Part shown: one piece after another, positions 9,067-18,284 of the stretch
Layout: each line of letters begins with the position of its first letter
Position numbering within the stretch: position 1 is the stretch's first letter
Source of the DNA: Ghiorsea sp.
GTDB taxonomy: Bacteria; Pseudomonadota; Zetaproteobacteria; Mariprofundales; Mariprofundaceae
Direction: 5' to 3'
Length of the DNA: 64,000 nucleotides
NCBI GenBank assembly: GCA_030949605.1
Contig: JAUZSH010000024.1
Location: 1-64,000 of the forward strand
Notes under the pieces: model-generated
Database searches by the model: none
Told to the model about the DNA's origin: nothing
Seen by the model: the letters and a program-made list of their open reading frames with translations, nothing else
Made by a program: the position numbers and the translations under genes

Positions 9067-10200
9067 ATGAGTCATACAAACACCACCCCTACACCTGCAT
9101 TCTTAGCACTGGCAGATGGGCGTGTTTTTCATGGGGTTAGCTTAGGGGCCTTGGGCAATACCATCGGCGAAGTTTGCTTTAATACTTCCATGACAGGTTA
9201 CCAAGAAATCCTGACTGACCCATCTTATACCGACCAAATCATCACTTTTACTTATCCACATATCGGCAATGTGGGTGTGAATGAAGTGGATATGGAATCA
9301 GATAAAATTTCCGTGCGTGGTTTAATCGTGCGCGCTCCTGCTCGCCAAACCTCCAACTACCGCGCTGAACAAAGCCTAGAAGCTTGGCTTCAAACCAACA
9401 ATGTGGTTGGCATTGCTGATATTGATACCCGCGCTTTAACACGCCACTTGCGTGACAATGGTTCACAAACAGGCGTAATTGTTTCTGACGGTCTAAGTGA
9501 AGAAGAAGCAGTGAAACAAGCACAAGCTTGGGAGGGTCTGGAAGGTAAAGACTTGGTTGGGCAAGTCAGTCGTAAAGCGAGTGATACATGGCGTCAAGGT
9601 ACATACAATCTTGATAATGCAGTCTTTACCAGCCCAACATCTAGCAAACATGTGGTTGCTTTTGATTTTGGCTGCAAAAACAACATCTTTCGTAAACTTA
9701 CCGACCGTGGCATCAAAGTGACCGTAGTCCCCGCCAACACATCAGCTCAAAAAGTATTGGACATGAACCCTGACGGCATCTTCTTATCCAATGGCCCTGG
9801 TGACCCTGCTGCTGTGGGTTATGCAGTGGATACCATCAAAACCTTGATTGAAAAAGACACACCCATCTTTGGTATTTGCATGGGGCATCAATTGTTATCC
9901 CAAGCTTTAGGCTTAAAAACATTCAAATTGAAATTTGGACATCGTGGTGGCAATCATCCTGTCAAAGATTTAACCACAGGCAAAGTAGAAATCACCAGTC
10001 AGAATCATGGTTTTGCCGTGGCTGATGATGATATCCCTAGCCATGTTGAAGTCACCCACCGTTCTCTGTTTGATAACACCGTCGAAGGTTTAGCTGTCAA
10101 AGGTAAACCTATATTTTCTGTCCAATATCACCCTGAAGCCAGCCCTGGTCCACAAGATGCGGATTATTTATTTGACCGTTTCTCAGACCTCATAAAGTAA
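9067..10200 (+). CDS. carA: Carbamoyl-phosphate synthase small subunit
   Basis: A 377-residue glutaminase subunit that releases ammonia from glutamine for carbamoyl phosphate, feeding arginine and pyrimidine synthesis. The N-terminal CPSase_sm domain (ALADGRVFHGVSLG, FNTSMTGYQEILTDPSY) is followed by a class-I glutamine amidotransferase domain with nucleophile Cys271 in FGICMGHQLL and His355/Glu357 in YHPEASPGP. Length is normal. The start ATG has a GAGG ribosome site. The large-subunit gene carB, normally next door, is not here; a YehS-like gene follows after 7 bases. Confidence 0.96.
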   Translation: MSHTNTTPTPAFLALADGRVFHGVSLGALGNTIGEVCFNTSMTGYQEILTDPSYTDQIITFTYPHIGNVGVNEVDMESDKISVRGLIVRAPARQTSNYRAEQSLEAWLQTNNVVGIADIDTRALTRHLRDNGSQTGVIVSDGLSEEEAVKQAQAWEGLEGKDLVGQVSRKASDTWRQGTYNLDNAVFTSPTSSKHVVAFDFGCKNNIFRKLTDRGIKVTVVPANTSAQKVLDMNPDGIFLSNGPGDPAAVGYAVDTIKTLIEKDTPIFGICMGHQLLSQALGLKTFKLKFGHRGGNHPVKDLTTGKVEITSQNHGFAVADDDIPSHVEVTHRSLFDNTVEGLAVKGKPIFSVQYHPEASPGPQDADYLFDRFSDLIK

Positions 10201-10207
10201 CACACTT

Positions 10208-10795
10208 TTGATAAACAACGATATTTTACGTCGCTTACGCTATACCCTTGATTTAAGCGACAACGATATGATTCGCCTGTTTGCATCTGCCAATAGGGCT
10301 GTGACACGCCAACAAATAAGTGCATGGCTCAAAAAAGAAGAGGCAACAGGTCACGAAGAGTGTACGGACAGAACACTTGCTACATTTCTTAATGGTTTGA
10401 TTAATGATAAGCGCGGCAAACGTGAAGGCATTCAACCCAGCCCTGAAAACCACCTCAATAACAACCTTGTTTTTAAGAAGTTGCGCATTGCTTTCAACCT
10501 CAAAGATGATGATATACTCGCCATGTTGGAAAGCGCAGGCTTGCGCATCAGCAAACACGAGTTAAGTTCTTTTTTTCGCGCACCTGAACACAGGCAATCG
10601 CGGCAATGTAAAGACCAAATCTTGCGTAACTTCCTGCAAGGTTTACAAAACAAATACCGCATTGAGTCAGAAGCCAAAGAAAAATCTAAGCCGAAACCTG
10701 AGTACAAAAAAAGCATCAAAACCCAAGCAAAAAAAGCTGAACCACGCCAAACATTAAGTTTGAACAAACCCAAGTTTACTTGGAAAGAAAAGTAA
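10208..10795 (+). CDS. DUF1456 (YehS-like) protein
   Basis: A 195-residue protein built from two copies of the DUF1456 module: ILRRLRYTLDLSDNDMIRLF at the start and FKKLRIAFNLKDDDILAML at about residue 88. Each is followed by an SAWLKKEE/SSFFRAPEH helix and a TLATFLNGL/ILRNFLQGL helix. The basic C-terminal tail (from about residue 155) is low-complexity, lysine-rich. Start is TTG at 10208, only 7 bases after carA, so it is probably co-transcribed. Function of the family is not established. The end overlaps the longest possible frame of dbpA. Confidence 0.8.
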   Translation: MINNDILRRLRYTLDLSDNDMIRLFASANRAVTRQQISAWLKKEEATGHEECTDRTLATFLNGLINDKRGKREGIQPSPENHLNNNLVFKKLRIAFNLKDDDILAMLESAGLRISKHELSSFFRAPEHRQSRQCKDQILRNFLQGLQNKYRIESEAKEKSKPKPEYKKSIKTQAKKAEPRQTLSLNKPKFTWKEK

Positions 10796-10815
10796 ACACT
10801 ACACTAGGATACCCC

Positions 10816-12225
10816 TTGAACCCAACGTCATTTTCAACACTAAACTTAAAACCCGAATTACTTAACAATTTGGAATCATTGGGTTATACAGGCATGACCG
10901 CCATCCAAGAAAAAAGTTTGCCTATCATGTTAGGTAAACAAGATGTGATTGCCCAAGCTGAAACAGGTTCAGGAAAAACAGCCGCTTTTGCTTTAACATT
11001 GCTACAACACATGGACACCCAAAACCTTGGCGGCAAAGTGTTGCCCACCCAAGCATTGATTCTTTGCCCAACCCGTGAACTGGCTGACCAAGTCGCTAAA
11101 GAAATTCGCGTATTGGCGCGCGCACTCGGCAACATCAAAGTGTTAACCTTGTGCGGCGGCGTTCCCGTTCGCAGCCAAGTTTCATCCTTGGCATTTGGCG
11201 CAGATATTGTGGTGGGTACGCCTGGTCGCATCCAAGACCACCTCAAACGTGAAACTTTAAATCTAAAAACGGTAAATACATTGGTACTCGATGAAGCTGA
11301 CCGCATGTTGGATATGGGTTTTCAGCAAGCCATTGCCGACATCAACCAACAAACACCTATCGATAAACAAACCCTACTTTTCAGCGCAACCTACTCAGGA
11401 AAAGTCAAAACCATTGCCAAAAAGATGATGCAAAACCCCAAAGTGATCAAAGTCGAGTCTCTGCATGATAGCAGCACCATTAGCCAACATTTTTATGAAC
11501 TGCCATCGGACAAACAACGCTTGGATGCGCTCAAACGTATTCTTCTTGCATACGCTCCTGAATCTTCGGTGGTGTTTTGCAATACCAAACGTGATGCACA
11601 AGATGTGACCGACAGTTTGATTGATGATGGGTTTAGCGCATTAGATTTAACGGGTGATTTGGAACAACGCGACCGCGACCAAACATTGATTCAATTTGCC
11701 AATAAAAGCATCAGTGTATTGGTGGCAACCGATGTTGCAGCCCGTGGATTGGACATTGATAACCTTGATTTAGTCATCAACTATCATTTGGCGCACGATC
11801 CTGAATCACATATCCATCGCATTGGGCGTACAGGTCGTGCTGGCAGCAAAGGCATGGCGTGTAGCTTATTCACACCCAACGAAGGGCATCAAATCGCCTT
11901 GTTTGAAGATGTGTTAAAACAAAACATCCAAGCCGAACCTCTACCCGCTGCATCGGATGCAAAACCCCAACCTGCCAAGATGCAAACCTTACAAATTGGT
12001 GGTGGCAAAAAACAAAAACTTCGTGCAGGTGATATTTTAGGCGCACTCACCAGCGAAGGCGGCATTGCAGGCAAACAAGTGGGTAAAATTAATATTGGTG
12101 ATAACTGGTCGTATGTCGCCGTGGAAAGCAGCGTTGTAAACATTGCCAAACAAAAAATGAGCGCGGGAAAACTTAAAGGTAAAACCTTCCGCATTCGTTT
12201 GTTAAAAAGTTTACAATCAGAGTAA
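10816..12225 (+). CDS. dbpA: ATP-dependent RNA helicase DbpA
   Basis: A DEAD-box helicase acting in 50S subunit assembly at 23S rRNA. Motifs in order: Q-motif GMTAIQEKSLP, Walker A AETGSGKT, PTRELADQ, TPGR, DEAD (VLDEADRMLD), SAT, then helicase domain 2 with ARGLDI and HRIGRTGRAG. The C-terminal DbpA RNA-binding domain (KKQKLRAGDILGALTSEGGI through GKTFRIRLLK) identifies the subfamily. The open frame begins at TTG 10780 inside the preceding gene; I prefer TTG 10816 (AGGAT upstream), because the protein then begins MNPTSFSTLNL like family members. Confidence 0.92.
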   Translation: MNPTSFSTLNLKPELLNNLESLGYTGMTAIQEKSLPIMLGKQDVIAQAETGSGKTAAFALTLLQHMDTQNLGGKVLPTQALILCPTRELADQVAKEIRVLARALGNIKVLTLCGGVPVRSQVSSLAFGADIVVGTPGRIQDHLKRETLNLKTVNTLVLDEADRMLDMGFQQAIADINQQTPIDKQTLLFSATYSGKVKTIAKKMMQNPKVIKVESLHDSSTISQHFYELPSDKQRLDALKRILLAYAPESSVVFCNTKRDAQDVTDSLIDDGFSALDLTGDLEQRDRDQTLIQFANKSISVLVATDVAARGLDIDNLDLVINYHLAHDPESHIHRIGRTGRAGSKGMACSLFTPNEGHQIALFEDVLKQNIQAEPLPAASDAKPQPAKMQTLQIGGGKKQKLRAGDILGALTSEGGIAGKQVGKINIGDNWSYVAVESSVVNIAKQKMSAGKLKGKTFRIRLLKSLQSE

Positions 12226-12282
12226 ACATAAAATTGATAGTGGAAATTGCACTTATCACTTGTGTTTAGAAACACACATAAG

Positions 12283-12891
12283 ATGAAACCTACCCTTTAT
12301 ACATTCCGTCGCTGCCCTTATGCCATGCGTGCAAGGCTTGCGCTGACTTACACGGGTATAAATGTTGAATACCGTGAGGTTGAACTCAAAAACAAACCGC
12401 AAGCCATGTTGGAAATTTCGCCCAAAGGCACAGTGCCTGTTTTACAATTGGACAATGGACAAATTATTGATGAAAGCTTGGATATCATGCTTTGGGCGTT
12501 AAACCAACACGACTCCGAAGGTTGGTTAATACATCAAACTCAAGCGTTAGCACTGATTGATAAAAACGACACCACATTCAAAGTATGGTTGGATAAATAC
12601 AAATATGCTGATCGTTTTCCTGAACACAGCCAAACTTATTACCGTGAACAAGGCGAAAACTTCCTACAAAAACTTGAATCACATTTGGATAAACACGCCT
12701 TTTTATTGGATACCCGCCCCAGCTTAACAGACTACGCCATATTTCCCTTTGTGCGCCAGTTTGCCTTTGTCGATAAAGCTTGGTTTGACCAATCACCCTA
12801 CCCCAAACTACAAACTTGGCTCGATCACCACCTCGAAAGCCGTGCATTTGAAGAAACGATGATCAAACGACCCATTTGGGTGTCTCAATAA
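12283..12891 (+). CDS. Glutathione S-transferase family protein
   Basis: About 202 residues. The N-terminal thioredoxin-fold half has LYTFRRCPYAMRARLAL with a CPYA active-site-like motif and the cis-Pro motif GTVPVLQLDNG followed by IDESLDIMLW. A helical C-terminal half follows (SLTDYAIFPFVRQFAF). This layout fits a cytosolic GST or glutaredoxin-2-like enzyme acting on glutathione conjugates or disulfides. ATG 12283 is preferred over 12247 because the fold begins there. Substrate unknown. Single gene between dbpA and a convergent operon. Confidence 0.82.
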   Translation: MKPTLYTFRRCPYAMRARLALTYTGINVEYREVELKNKPQAMLEISPKGTVPVLQLDNGQIIDESLDIMLWALNQHDSEGWLIHQTQALALIDKNDTTFKVWLDKYKYADRFPEHSQTYYREQGENFLQKLESHLDKHAFLLDTRPSLTDYAIFPFVRQFAFVDKAWFDQSPYPKLQTWLDHHLESRAFEETMIKRPIWVSQ

Positions 12892-12955
12892 AAAAGTATA
12901 AAGTGCTACTTTCATCATACCCCGCGTTTCATTTGATCAATAACATCAGTCACCT

Positions 12956-13588
12956 TCACCGCTTTGAAAGTGCGAAAAATGTATCTGCCTGCTTTTGTGT
13001 GTCATCCATGACGCATTGAATGCGCTGCTTAAATGCCTCAATACTTTCACCATCTTGGGCATAAAGTGGCTCGCCAATCACAACCACACCCTTGCTAAAG
13101 GGTTTAGGCACATAAAATCTATCCCACGAAGATAGCCGCCAATGCCATTGGGTTGCATAACAAACAGGAAGGATGGGTACATGAGATTTGATGGCAATTT
13201 GAGCGACACCATTTTTAACCAACTGTGCAGGTCCCCGTGGACCATCAGGGGTGATGCCTGGTGATGCGCCATCTCTTGTGATACGAATTAACTTGAGAAG
13301 CGCCCTTGCCCCACCTTTGCTGGATGAACCTCGTGCAGCTGTAAACCCAAAGTTCATAAAAATGCGCGTAATCAATTCACCATCTTTATGATGAGACACA
13401 ATACCTGGCCCCGTCCACTTGCCAACCAAAAGCGGGGTCATTAATAACCTTGCATGCCAAAAGCTGATAATACATTGCAGATTTTCTGGTCGTGCTTCGG
13501 AGCCGATATATTGCCAGCGAATACTGCGATGCAAAAAGCGAATAATCAGGGTGACCGCCCAAACAATAAGCCTATCCTTCATACGCAT
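12956..13588 (-). CDS. Lysophospholipid acyltransferase-like protein (DUF374)
   Basis: A 210-residue membrane-associated acyltransferase relative. The N-terminal helix (LIVWAVTLIIRFLHRSI), the catalytic-type motif SHHKDGELIT (HxxxxxE form), GFTAARGSSSKGG and TPDGPRGP are characteristic of the DUF374 branch of the LPLAT superfamily. It lies 6 bases after msbA in the same operon, so it probably adds or transfers an acyl chain on lipid A or a related outer-membrane lipid. The exact acceptor is inferred from context, not shown. Confidence 0.82.
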   Translation of the reverse strand: MRMKDRLIVWAVTLIIRFLHRSIRWQYIGSEARPENLQCIISFWHARLLMTPLLVGKWTGPGIVSHHKDGELITRIFMNFGFTAARGSSSKGGARALLKLIRITRDGASPGITPDGPRGPAQLVKNGVAQIAIKSHVPILPVCYATQWHWRLSSWDRFYVPKPFSKGVVVIGEPLYAQDGESIEAFKQRIQCVMDDTQKQADTFFALSKR

Positions 13589-13594
13589 GAATAT

Positions 13595-15313
13595 TTAATC
13601 ACCAAATTGAAGCTTATACAACTCAGCATAGATTCCACCTTGTTTCAGCAAAGTATCATGTGAACCTGCTTGCACAATTTCACCAGCATCCAACACAACA
13701 ATCTTATCCGCATTGCGAATCGTAGATAAGCGGTGTGCAATCACCAACACAGTCCGCCCATGCATTAATTTATCAATAGCCTGTTGAACAAGCCGCTCGG
13801 ACTCGGTATCCAAACTACTGGTGGCTTCATCCAGCACCAAAATAGGCGCATCTTTCAGCAACGCTCTCGCCAGACTAAGGCGTTGCCTTTGCCCCCCAGA
13901 AAGAATCACACCGCGTTCGCCAACCAAGGTATCGTAACCGTGCTCTAACTTTTCGATAAAATCATGAGCATTGGCTACTTTAGCAATTTCAATGACTTTA
14001 TCACGGTCAATATCTTCATGCCCATAAGCAATATTATTCAAGACAGAATCATTAAATAGAACGATTTCTTGGGTCACCAAAGAGATTTGTGAACGCAAGT
14101 CACTTTGCATCACATCCCTTAAATCACATCCATCGATTTGAATACTACCTTGACTCGGATCCATAAAGCGCAACACCATGTTTGCAAGTGTCGTTTTACC
14201 CGCACCACTGCGCCCAACAAGAGCAACCACTTCACCCGCTTGAATCGTCAAATTGATATGATTAAGTACAGCTTTGGGTGCATTGGGGTAAGTTAAGCTC
14301 ATATCTTTAAACACAATACTTTGCCTAAAGGGTTGCATCGAGGTTGCATGTTCAGGGTCTTGAACAGCCACAGGAGAATCTAAAATATCAAAAATACGCT
14401 CTGCTGCTGCCAAACCTTGTTGAATTTCATTGTTAGCTCGTGATAGGCGGCGTACAGGGTCATATAACATTAATAAAGACACAATAAATGCCATCAACAT
14501 GCCCGCAGTGGCTTCACCATCAGCAACCCTAAGTCCACCATAGAGAAGAATCCCTGCTATGCCTAAACCTGCCACCATTTCCATCACAGGAAAAGACAAC
14601 GCTTGGACTTTCAAGGCTTTAATTTGGTGCGTCATGAAGTCTTTGGTGATGCTTTTAAAGCGTTGGCGTTCATACTTTTCCATACCAAATGCCTTAACCA
14701 CACGAATACCACCGATAGTTTCTTCAACCAAGCTCGACATATGCCCCATCGAAACTTGACCATCATAACTGGCTTTGCGCATTTTTTGCCCAAAGCGGAC
14801 AATAGGATAAACCATAATAGGGAAAACAATCAAAGCGAGTAAAGATAGCACCCAATCTTGATAAAAAATAACCCCCAACAGAAAGATAATGGTCATAATA
14901 TCACGCATCAATGATGTCACTGTGGTGCTTACTGCACTCTGAAGCAGGGTGACATCATAAGTAATCCGACCAAGCATTTCCCCTGTTTTTCTATGGGTGA
15001 AAAAGCTTAACGATTGCCCTGTAAGGTGTGTATAAATTTGTTTGCGTATATCATAAATAATTCGCTGCCCAATAAAAGCCATAATGATTGCTTGAATATA
15101 AAATGCTGTCCCCTTAATCATATAAAGAATGATAATGCCAAGCGGTACCAAGTAGATATATACTTTATTTTTACCTGACAGAACTTCATCAAGCATCGGT
15201 TGCATTACCCAAGCCAAGCCAGCCGTACAGCCTGCAAGCACGACCATGGCAGCCATAGCAATAAAAAGTTTTCCCTTATAGGGTATAAGAAATTGTAATA
15301 AACGGCGGTACAT
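13595..15313 (-). CDS. msbA: Lipid A/phospholipid flippase, MsbA-type ABC exporter
   Basis: A 572-residue half-transporter with six predicted membrane helices in the first 300 residues, followed by an ATPase domain: Walker A GRSGAGKTTL, Q-loop VTQEIVLF, signature LSGGQRQRLSLARALL, Walker B ILVLDEATSSLD, H-loop IAHRLST. Length and the MHGRTVLVIAHRLST region fit MsbA, which flips lipid A-core across the inner membrane. It lies between an amidase gene (16 bases upstream) and a lipid acyltransferase (6 bases downstream). A general multidrug exporter remains possible, but this neighbourhood favours MsbA. Confidence 0.85.
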   Translation of the reverse strand: MYRRLLQFLIPYKGKLFIAMAAMVVLAGCTAGLAWVMQPMLDEVLSGKNKVYIYLVPLGIIILYMIKGTAFYIQAIIMAFIGQRIIYDIRKQIYTHLTGQSLSFFTHRKTGEMLGRITYDVTLLQSAVSTTVTSLMRDIMTIIFLLGVIFYQDWVLSLLALIVFPIMVYPIVRFGQKMRKASYDGQVSMGHMSSLVEETIGGIRVVKAFGMEKYERQRFKSITKDFMTHQIKALKVQALSFPVMEMVAGLGIAGILLYGGLRVADGEATAGMLMAFIVSLLMLYDPVRRLSRANNEIQQGLAAAERIFDILDSPVAVQDPEHATSMQPFRQSIVFKDMSLTYPNAPKAVLNHINLTIQAGEVVALVGRSGAGKTTLANMVLRFMDPSQGSIQIDGCDLRDVMQSDLRSQISLVTQEIVLFNDSVLNNIAYGHEDIDRDKVIEIAKVANAHDFIEKLEHGYDTLVGERGVILSGGQRQRLSLARALLKDAPILVLDEATSSLDTESERLVQQAIDKLMHGRTVLVIAHRLSTIRNADKIVVLDAGEIVQAGSHDTLLKQGGIYAELYKLQFGD

Positions 15314-15328
15314 AGAATCCTTTAAAGC

Positions 15329-16657
15329 TTATGACTGAGGCAAGCGCAAGCGTTGCCCAATCCTAAGAGCTTGTTGTTTTAAATTATTAAGTTTGAGAAT
15401 GCTCGACATCGATACACCATACTTTTTAGCAATGCCCCATAAACTTTCACCACGATGCACTGTATGAATTTGAGGGACTGAGGTATCGAGCATACCAAGG
15501 CGGGTAAAGTAAGTTTTGGTCGATGTAAATATCGCCTTAGCAATGCCTTTTTGGTGAGATTTTCTTTTCAACAGGCGTTCACGTTCCGGATTTGAAATAT
15601 AATCCACTTCCACCAAAACACTGGGAATTTCTAACGCTGTCAGCACTGCAAAACGAGCATGTTTGGGTTTGGCATATTTAATGGGGAAATCATGTTTAAG
15701 TTGCTTTAATATCAAATTGGCAAACATTTCTGAGCTGTCTAAACCATCGCGTTTTGCCATATCACCTAAAATATTGCGTATAAAAGGATCACTAACTTCT
15801 TCTTTAGGCATCACTCCACCCACCAAATCAGAAGCATTTTCTTTGGCCGCCAATGCTGCAGCAACACGGTCAGGCGTTGCCCCTGATTCCGACAACGTAT
15901 AAACACTTGCACCTTTAACATGGCGCTGTGTTACGGCATCAGCATGAATACTAATCATCATCGATGCACCTTCAGCGCGAACCTTCTTCACCCTATCCCT
16001 TAACTTGACAAAATAATCACCCGTTCGAACAAGTACAGCCTTCATACCAGGCTGCTCATCAATAAGCTTTGCCAATGCTTTGGCGATTGCCAGCGTCACC
16101 GTTTTTTCATATACCTTGTTAGGTCCGATTGCCCCTGGATCTTCACCACCATGCCCCGCATCCACGGCAATAATAATATCACCGTGTTTGACTTGTTTAT
16201 TACTCTTGAAAGGTTTGATGTTTTTTTTATTTTTAGGGGTGAGGTCAATCACGAGGCGATGCGGATTATCTTTTGTTTTTTTGAGCAAGAAAGAACGCGG
16301 AGACACACCTTTTTTGACATCAAGCACAAGTCGAGTCACACCACCCTTTTGCTTGCCATGGCGAATTGATAACAAGACGGGGTCAGGTAAATTCAACTTG
16401 GACACATCAGTCTTCATGCGGGTTTTCTTTAAGTCGATGACAATGCGTTCAGGGTTGTGTAAGCGAAATAAATTGTATTCGACTGCTTGTGATAAATCCA
16501 ATACCAAGCGCGTATGGTCTGGTGCAGTCCACAAACGAATATCATGAATGGATGTAGCAGCTTGAGCTGGCTGAACCCATATCATCACGCATACAAGCAG
16601 AGACAAACAAGCTTGAAGAGCTTGCAAGCAGCTTGTTAACCCACTGTATGTTTTCAT
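15329..16657 (-). CDS. amiC: N-acetylmuramoyl-L-alanine amidase with AMIN and LysM domains
   Basis: A secreted peptidoglycan hydrolase cutting the amide between MurNAc and L-Ala, needed for daughter-cell separation. A signal peptide (to about VQPAQA-ATS) is followed by an AMIN localisation domain (HDIRLWTAPDHTRLVLDLS, then RIVIDLKKTR). The Amidase_3 catalytic domain shows IAVDAGHGGEDPGAIG, KTVTLAIAK, SIHADA and VLVEVDYISN zinc-site motifs. A C-terminal LysM (HRGESLWGIAKKYGVSMSSI) completes it. ATG 16657 gives a conventional signal peptide; the frame is open to 16690. amiC versus amiB/A naming is approximate. First gene of the operon with msbA. Confidence 0.9.
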   Translation of the reverse strand: MKTYSGLTSCLQALQACLSLLVCVMIWVQPAQAATSIHDIRLWTAPDHTRLVLDLSQAVEYNLFRLHNPERIVIDLKKTRMKTDVSKLNLPDPVLLSIRHGKQKGGVTRLVLDVKKGVSPRSFLLKKTKDNPHRLVIDLTPKNKKNIKPFKSNKQVKHGDIIIAVDAGHGGEDPGAIGPNKVYEKTVTLAIAKALAKLIDEQPGMKAVLVRTGDYFVKLRDRVKKVRAEGASMMISIHADAVTQRHVKGASVYTLSESGATPDRVAAALAAKENASDLVGGVMPKEEVSDPFIRNILGDMAKRDGLDSSEMFANLILKQLKHDFPIKYAKPKHARFAVLTALEIPSVLVEVDYISNPERERLLKRKSHQKGIAKAIFTSTKTYFTRLGMLDTSVPQIHTVHRGESLWGIAKKYGVSMSSILKLNNLKQQALRIGQRLRLPQS

Positions 16658-16752
16658 CAATAACATTGATCCGCCGAGTTCATTCGGCATAGCATAACTT
16701 AAATTGGTAGAAGTTCACTTTTTGATTGACAGTTGGCATCCGACTTATACAT

Positions 16753-16768
16753 TTCGATATATGTCGAA
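16753..16768. promoter_or_regulatory. Possible ArsR operator
   Basis: TTCGATATATGTCGAA is a 16-bp palindrome with one mismatch, overlapping the arsR ATG at 16761 and lying between divergent amiC and arsR. ArsR/SmtB repressors bind AT-rich inverted repeats of this kind. Assignment is by position and symmetry only. Confidence 0.4.
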
Positions 16769-17066
16769 TAATAGAATTGAATCCACAATACCAATGGCTT
16801 TACAATTTAAAGCTCTTTCCAATCCTGTTCGCTTACGCCTTTTTGAAGAGCTGACGCGCTGCTGTGAAGTGGGGTCGTTATGCGATATACAACGGTGTGT
16901 GGGTGATCTGGCACAAATTGTTGATATTGCACCTTCAACACTTTCTCACCACCTCAAAACCTTGCAGCAAGCTGGGCTTATTGAGATGCAACGCAATGGG
17001 AAAAATATCATGTGTAGCGTGAAGGTGAGTGTATTAAATCATTTATCCGATTATTTCAAACCATGA
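16761..17066 (+). CDS. arsR: ArsR/SmtB-family metalloid-responsive repressor
   Basis: A winged-helix regulator of 101 residues: FKALSNPVRLRLFEELT, then the recognition region DIAPSTLSHHLKTLQQAGLIEMQRNGK. Cysteines at 34, 35, 41 and 46 (CCEVGSLCDIQRC) near the dimer core could bind As(III), but their spacing differs from the classical ELCVCDL site. It overlaps the region upstream of arsM, so the pair is almost certainly co-transcribed and arsenite-induced. The start could also be ATG 16794 (MALQFKALSN). The open frame further upstream to 16704 has no family character. Confidence 0.85.
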   Translation: MSNNRIESTIPMALQFKALSNPVRLRLFEELTRCCEVGSLCDIQRCVGDLAQIVDIAPSTLSHHLKTLQQAGLIEMQRNGKNIMCSVKVSVLNHLSDYFKP

Positions 17067-17083
17067 ACAACCAAGGAGCAACT

Positions 17084-17929
17084 ATGAATGAGCAACAAAG
17101 TATGGATGAAGTGCGTCAAAATGTACGTGAAAGTTATGCCAAGGTGGCAGAAGCAAGCAATGAAGGTTCATGTTGTGGCGAAGTTTCAAGCTGCTGCGGT
17201 GTCTCTGATGACGATGCCATTAACACGCTTATTTCAACACGTTTGGGGTATTCAAAAGATGATTTGAATGTTGTTCCTGATGGTGCAGATATGGGCTTGG
17301 GTTGTGGCAATCCGCGCGCCATTGCTTCGCTTCAAGCAGGAGAAGTTGTGGTTGATTTGGGAAGCGGCGGCGGTTTTGATGCCTTTCTATCGGCACGAGA
17401 AGTGGGCGTTTCGGGTAAGGTCATTGGCGTGGACATGACCCCAACCATGATTTCAAAAGCACGAAAAAATGCCGAAAAAGGTGGTTTCAACCAAGTCGAA
17501 TTCCGTTTGGGTGAAATTGAGCATCTTCCTATTGCTGATAATACGGCAGACATCATCATTTCCAATTGTGTCATCAACCTATCACCTCACAAACAACAGG
17601 TATTTCATGATGCCTTCCGCATTCTTAAATCTGGTGGTCGCTTGGCTATTTCTGATGTGGTCGCCAGCGCAGAAATGCCTGATGACATGAAAAATGACCC
17701 TGTGCTTCATGCCGGCTGCATGGCTGGTGCAGAGCTGATTGATGATATTGAAGCGATGTTGAAACATGCAGGTTTTATCAATATTTCAATTACACCTAAA
17801 GATGAATCGCGTGAATTTATTAAAGATTGGGCTCCCGATCGTGGCGTTGAAGATTATGTGTTGTCTGCATACATTGCGGCAACCAAACCTAGCAGCACAG
17901 ATTGTGAATCGGGTGTATGTGCAACATGA
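17084..17929 (+). CDS. arsM: Arsenite S-adenosylmethionine methyltransferase
   Basis: A 281-residue cytosolic enzyme that methylates As(III) with S-adenosylmethionine. SAM site VVDLGSGGGFDAFL and GKVIGVDMTPTMI; the three family cysteines that bind arsenite are visible at about 74 (GLGCGNP), 162 (SNCVINL) and 212 (AGCMAGA). An N-terminal CC pair at 30-31 and another at 37-38 and a C-terminal ESGVC are typical extras. I chose ATG 17084 because AAGGAG sits 6 bases upstream; GTG/ATG 17063 overlaps arsR. Volatile or methylated arsenicals would be the product. Confidence 0.92.
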   Translation: MNEQQSMDEVRQNVRESYAKVAEASNEGSCCGEVSSCCGVSDDDAINTLISTRLGYSKDDLNVVPDGADMGLGCGNPRAIASLQAGEVVVDLGSGGGFDAFLSAREVGVSGKVIGVDMTPTMISKARKNAEKGGFNQVEFRLGEIEHLPIADNTADIIISNCVINLSPHKQQVFHDAFRILKSGGRLAISDVVASAEMPDDMKNDPVLHAGCMAGAELIDDIEAMLKHAGFINISITPKDESREFIKDWAPDRGVEDYVLSAYIAATKPSSTDCESGVCAT

Positions 17930-18040
17930 AACACATGTGATTAACTGATTACGCAGTTGATTAAACAAGCATTCAAGTCTCATTCATCGCTCTCATGCGT
18001 GAGAACGAGGCATGTTTGGGTAAGCTCTAAGAATGTGAAG

Positions 18041-18067
18041 GAAAGGCTCATATCATTTGAGCCTTTC
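18041..18067 (+). terminator. Hairpin after arsM, weak terminator
   Basis: A perfect 10-bp stem GAAAGGCTCA / TGAGCCTTTC with a 7-nt loop, but only two T follow. It lies 36 bases upstream of csrA, so it could also influence that message. Confidence 0.45.
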
Positions 18068-18102
18068 TTGCATGTTGGTGTTAAAGCTACTATACCAATA
18101 GC

Positions 18103-18282
18103 ATGTTAATTTTAACACGTAAAAAAGGTGAAACTATCACCATTGGTCAAGATATTCAGGTTAAAGTATTGGATATACAAGGCGGACAGGTGCGCTTGGG
18201 CATTGAAGCACCACCTCATATCGCTGTAAACCGTGAAGAAATACTGCTTAAAATTGCAGAAAGCGATATGCCTGAAACCTGA
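18103..18282 (+). CDS. csrA: Carbon storage regulator CsrA
   Basis: A 59-residue RNA-binding protein: [15 protein letters not shown] at the start, [18 protein letters not shown] in the middle, and the RNA-contact motif AVNREEI with Arg44. Length and every conserved block match CsrA, a dimer that binds GGA motifs in leader RNAs and controls carbon flux, motility and biofilm genes. It stands alone between arsM and hisF. Its stop is separated from the convergent hisF stop by only two bases. ATG 18103 is the only sensible start; the upstream ribosome site is weak. Confidence 0.93.
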   Translation: MLILTRKKGETITIGQDIQVKVLDIQGGQVRLGIEAPPHIAVNREEILLKIAESDMPET

Positions 18283-18284
18283 AC

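Noticed and set aside
18041-18067. Riboswitch or leader structure for csrA
   Set aside because: Only a simple perfect hairpin is present, best explained as a tail of the arsM message.
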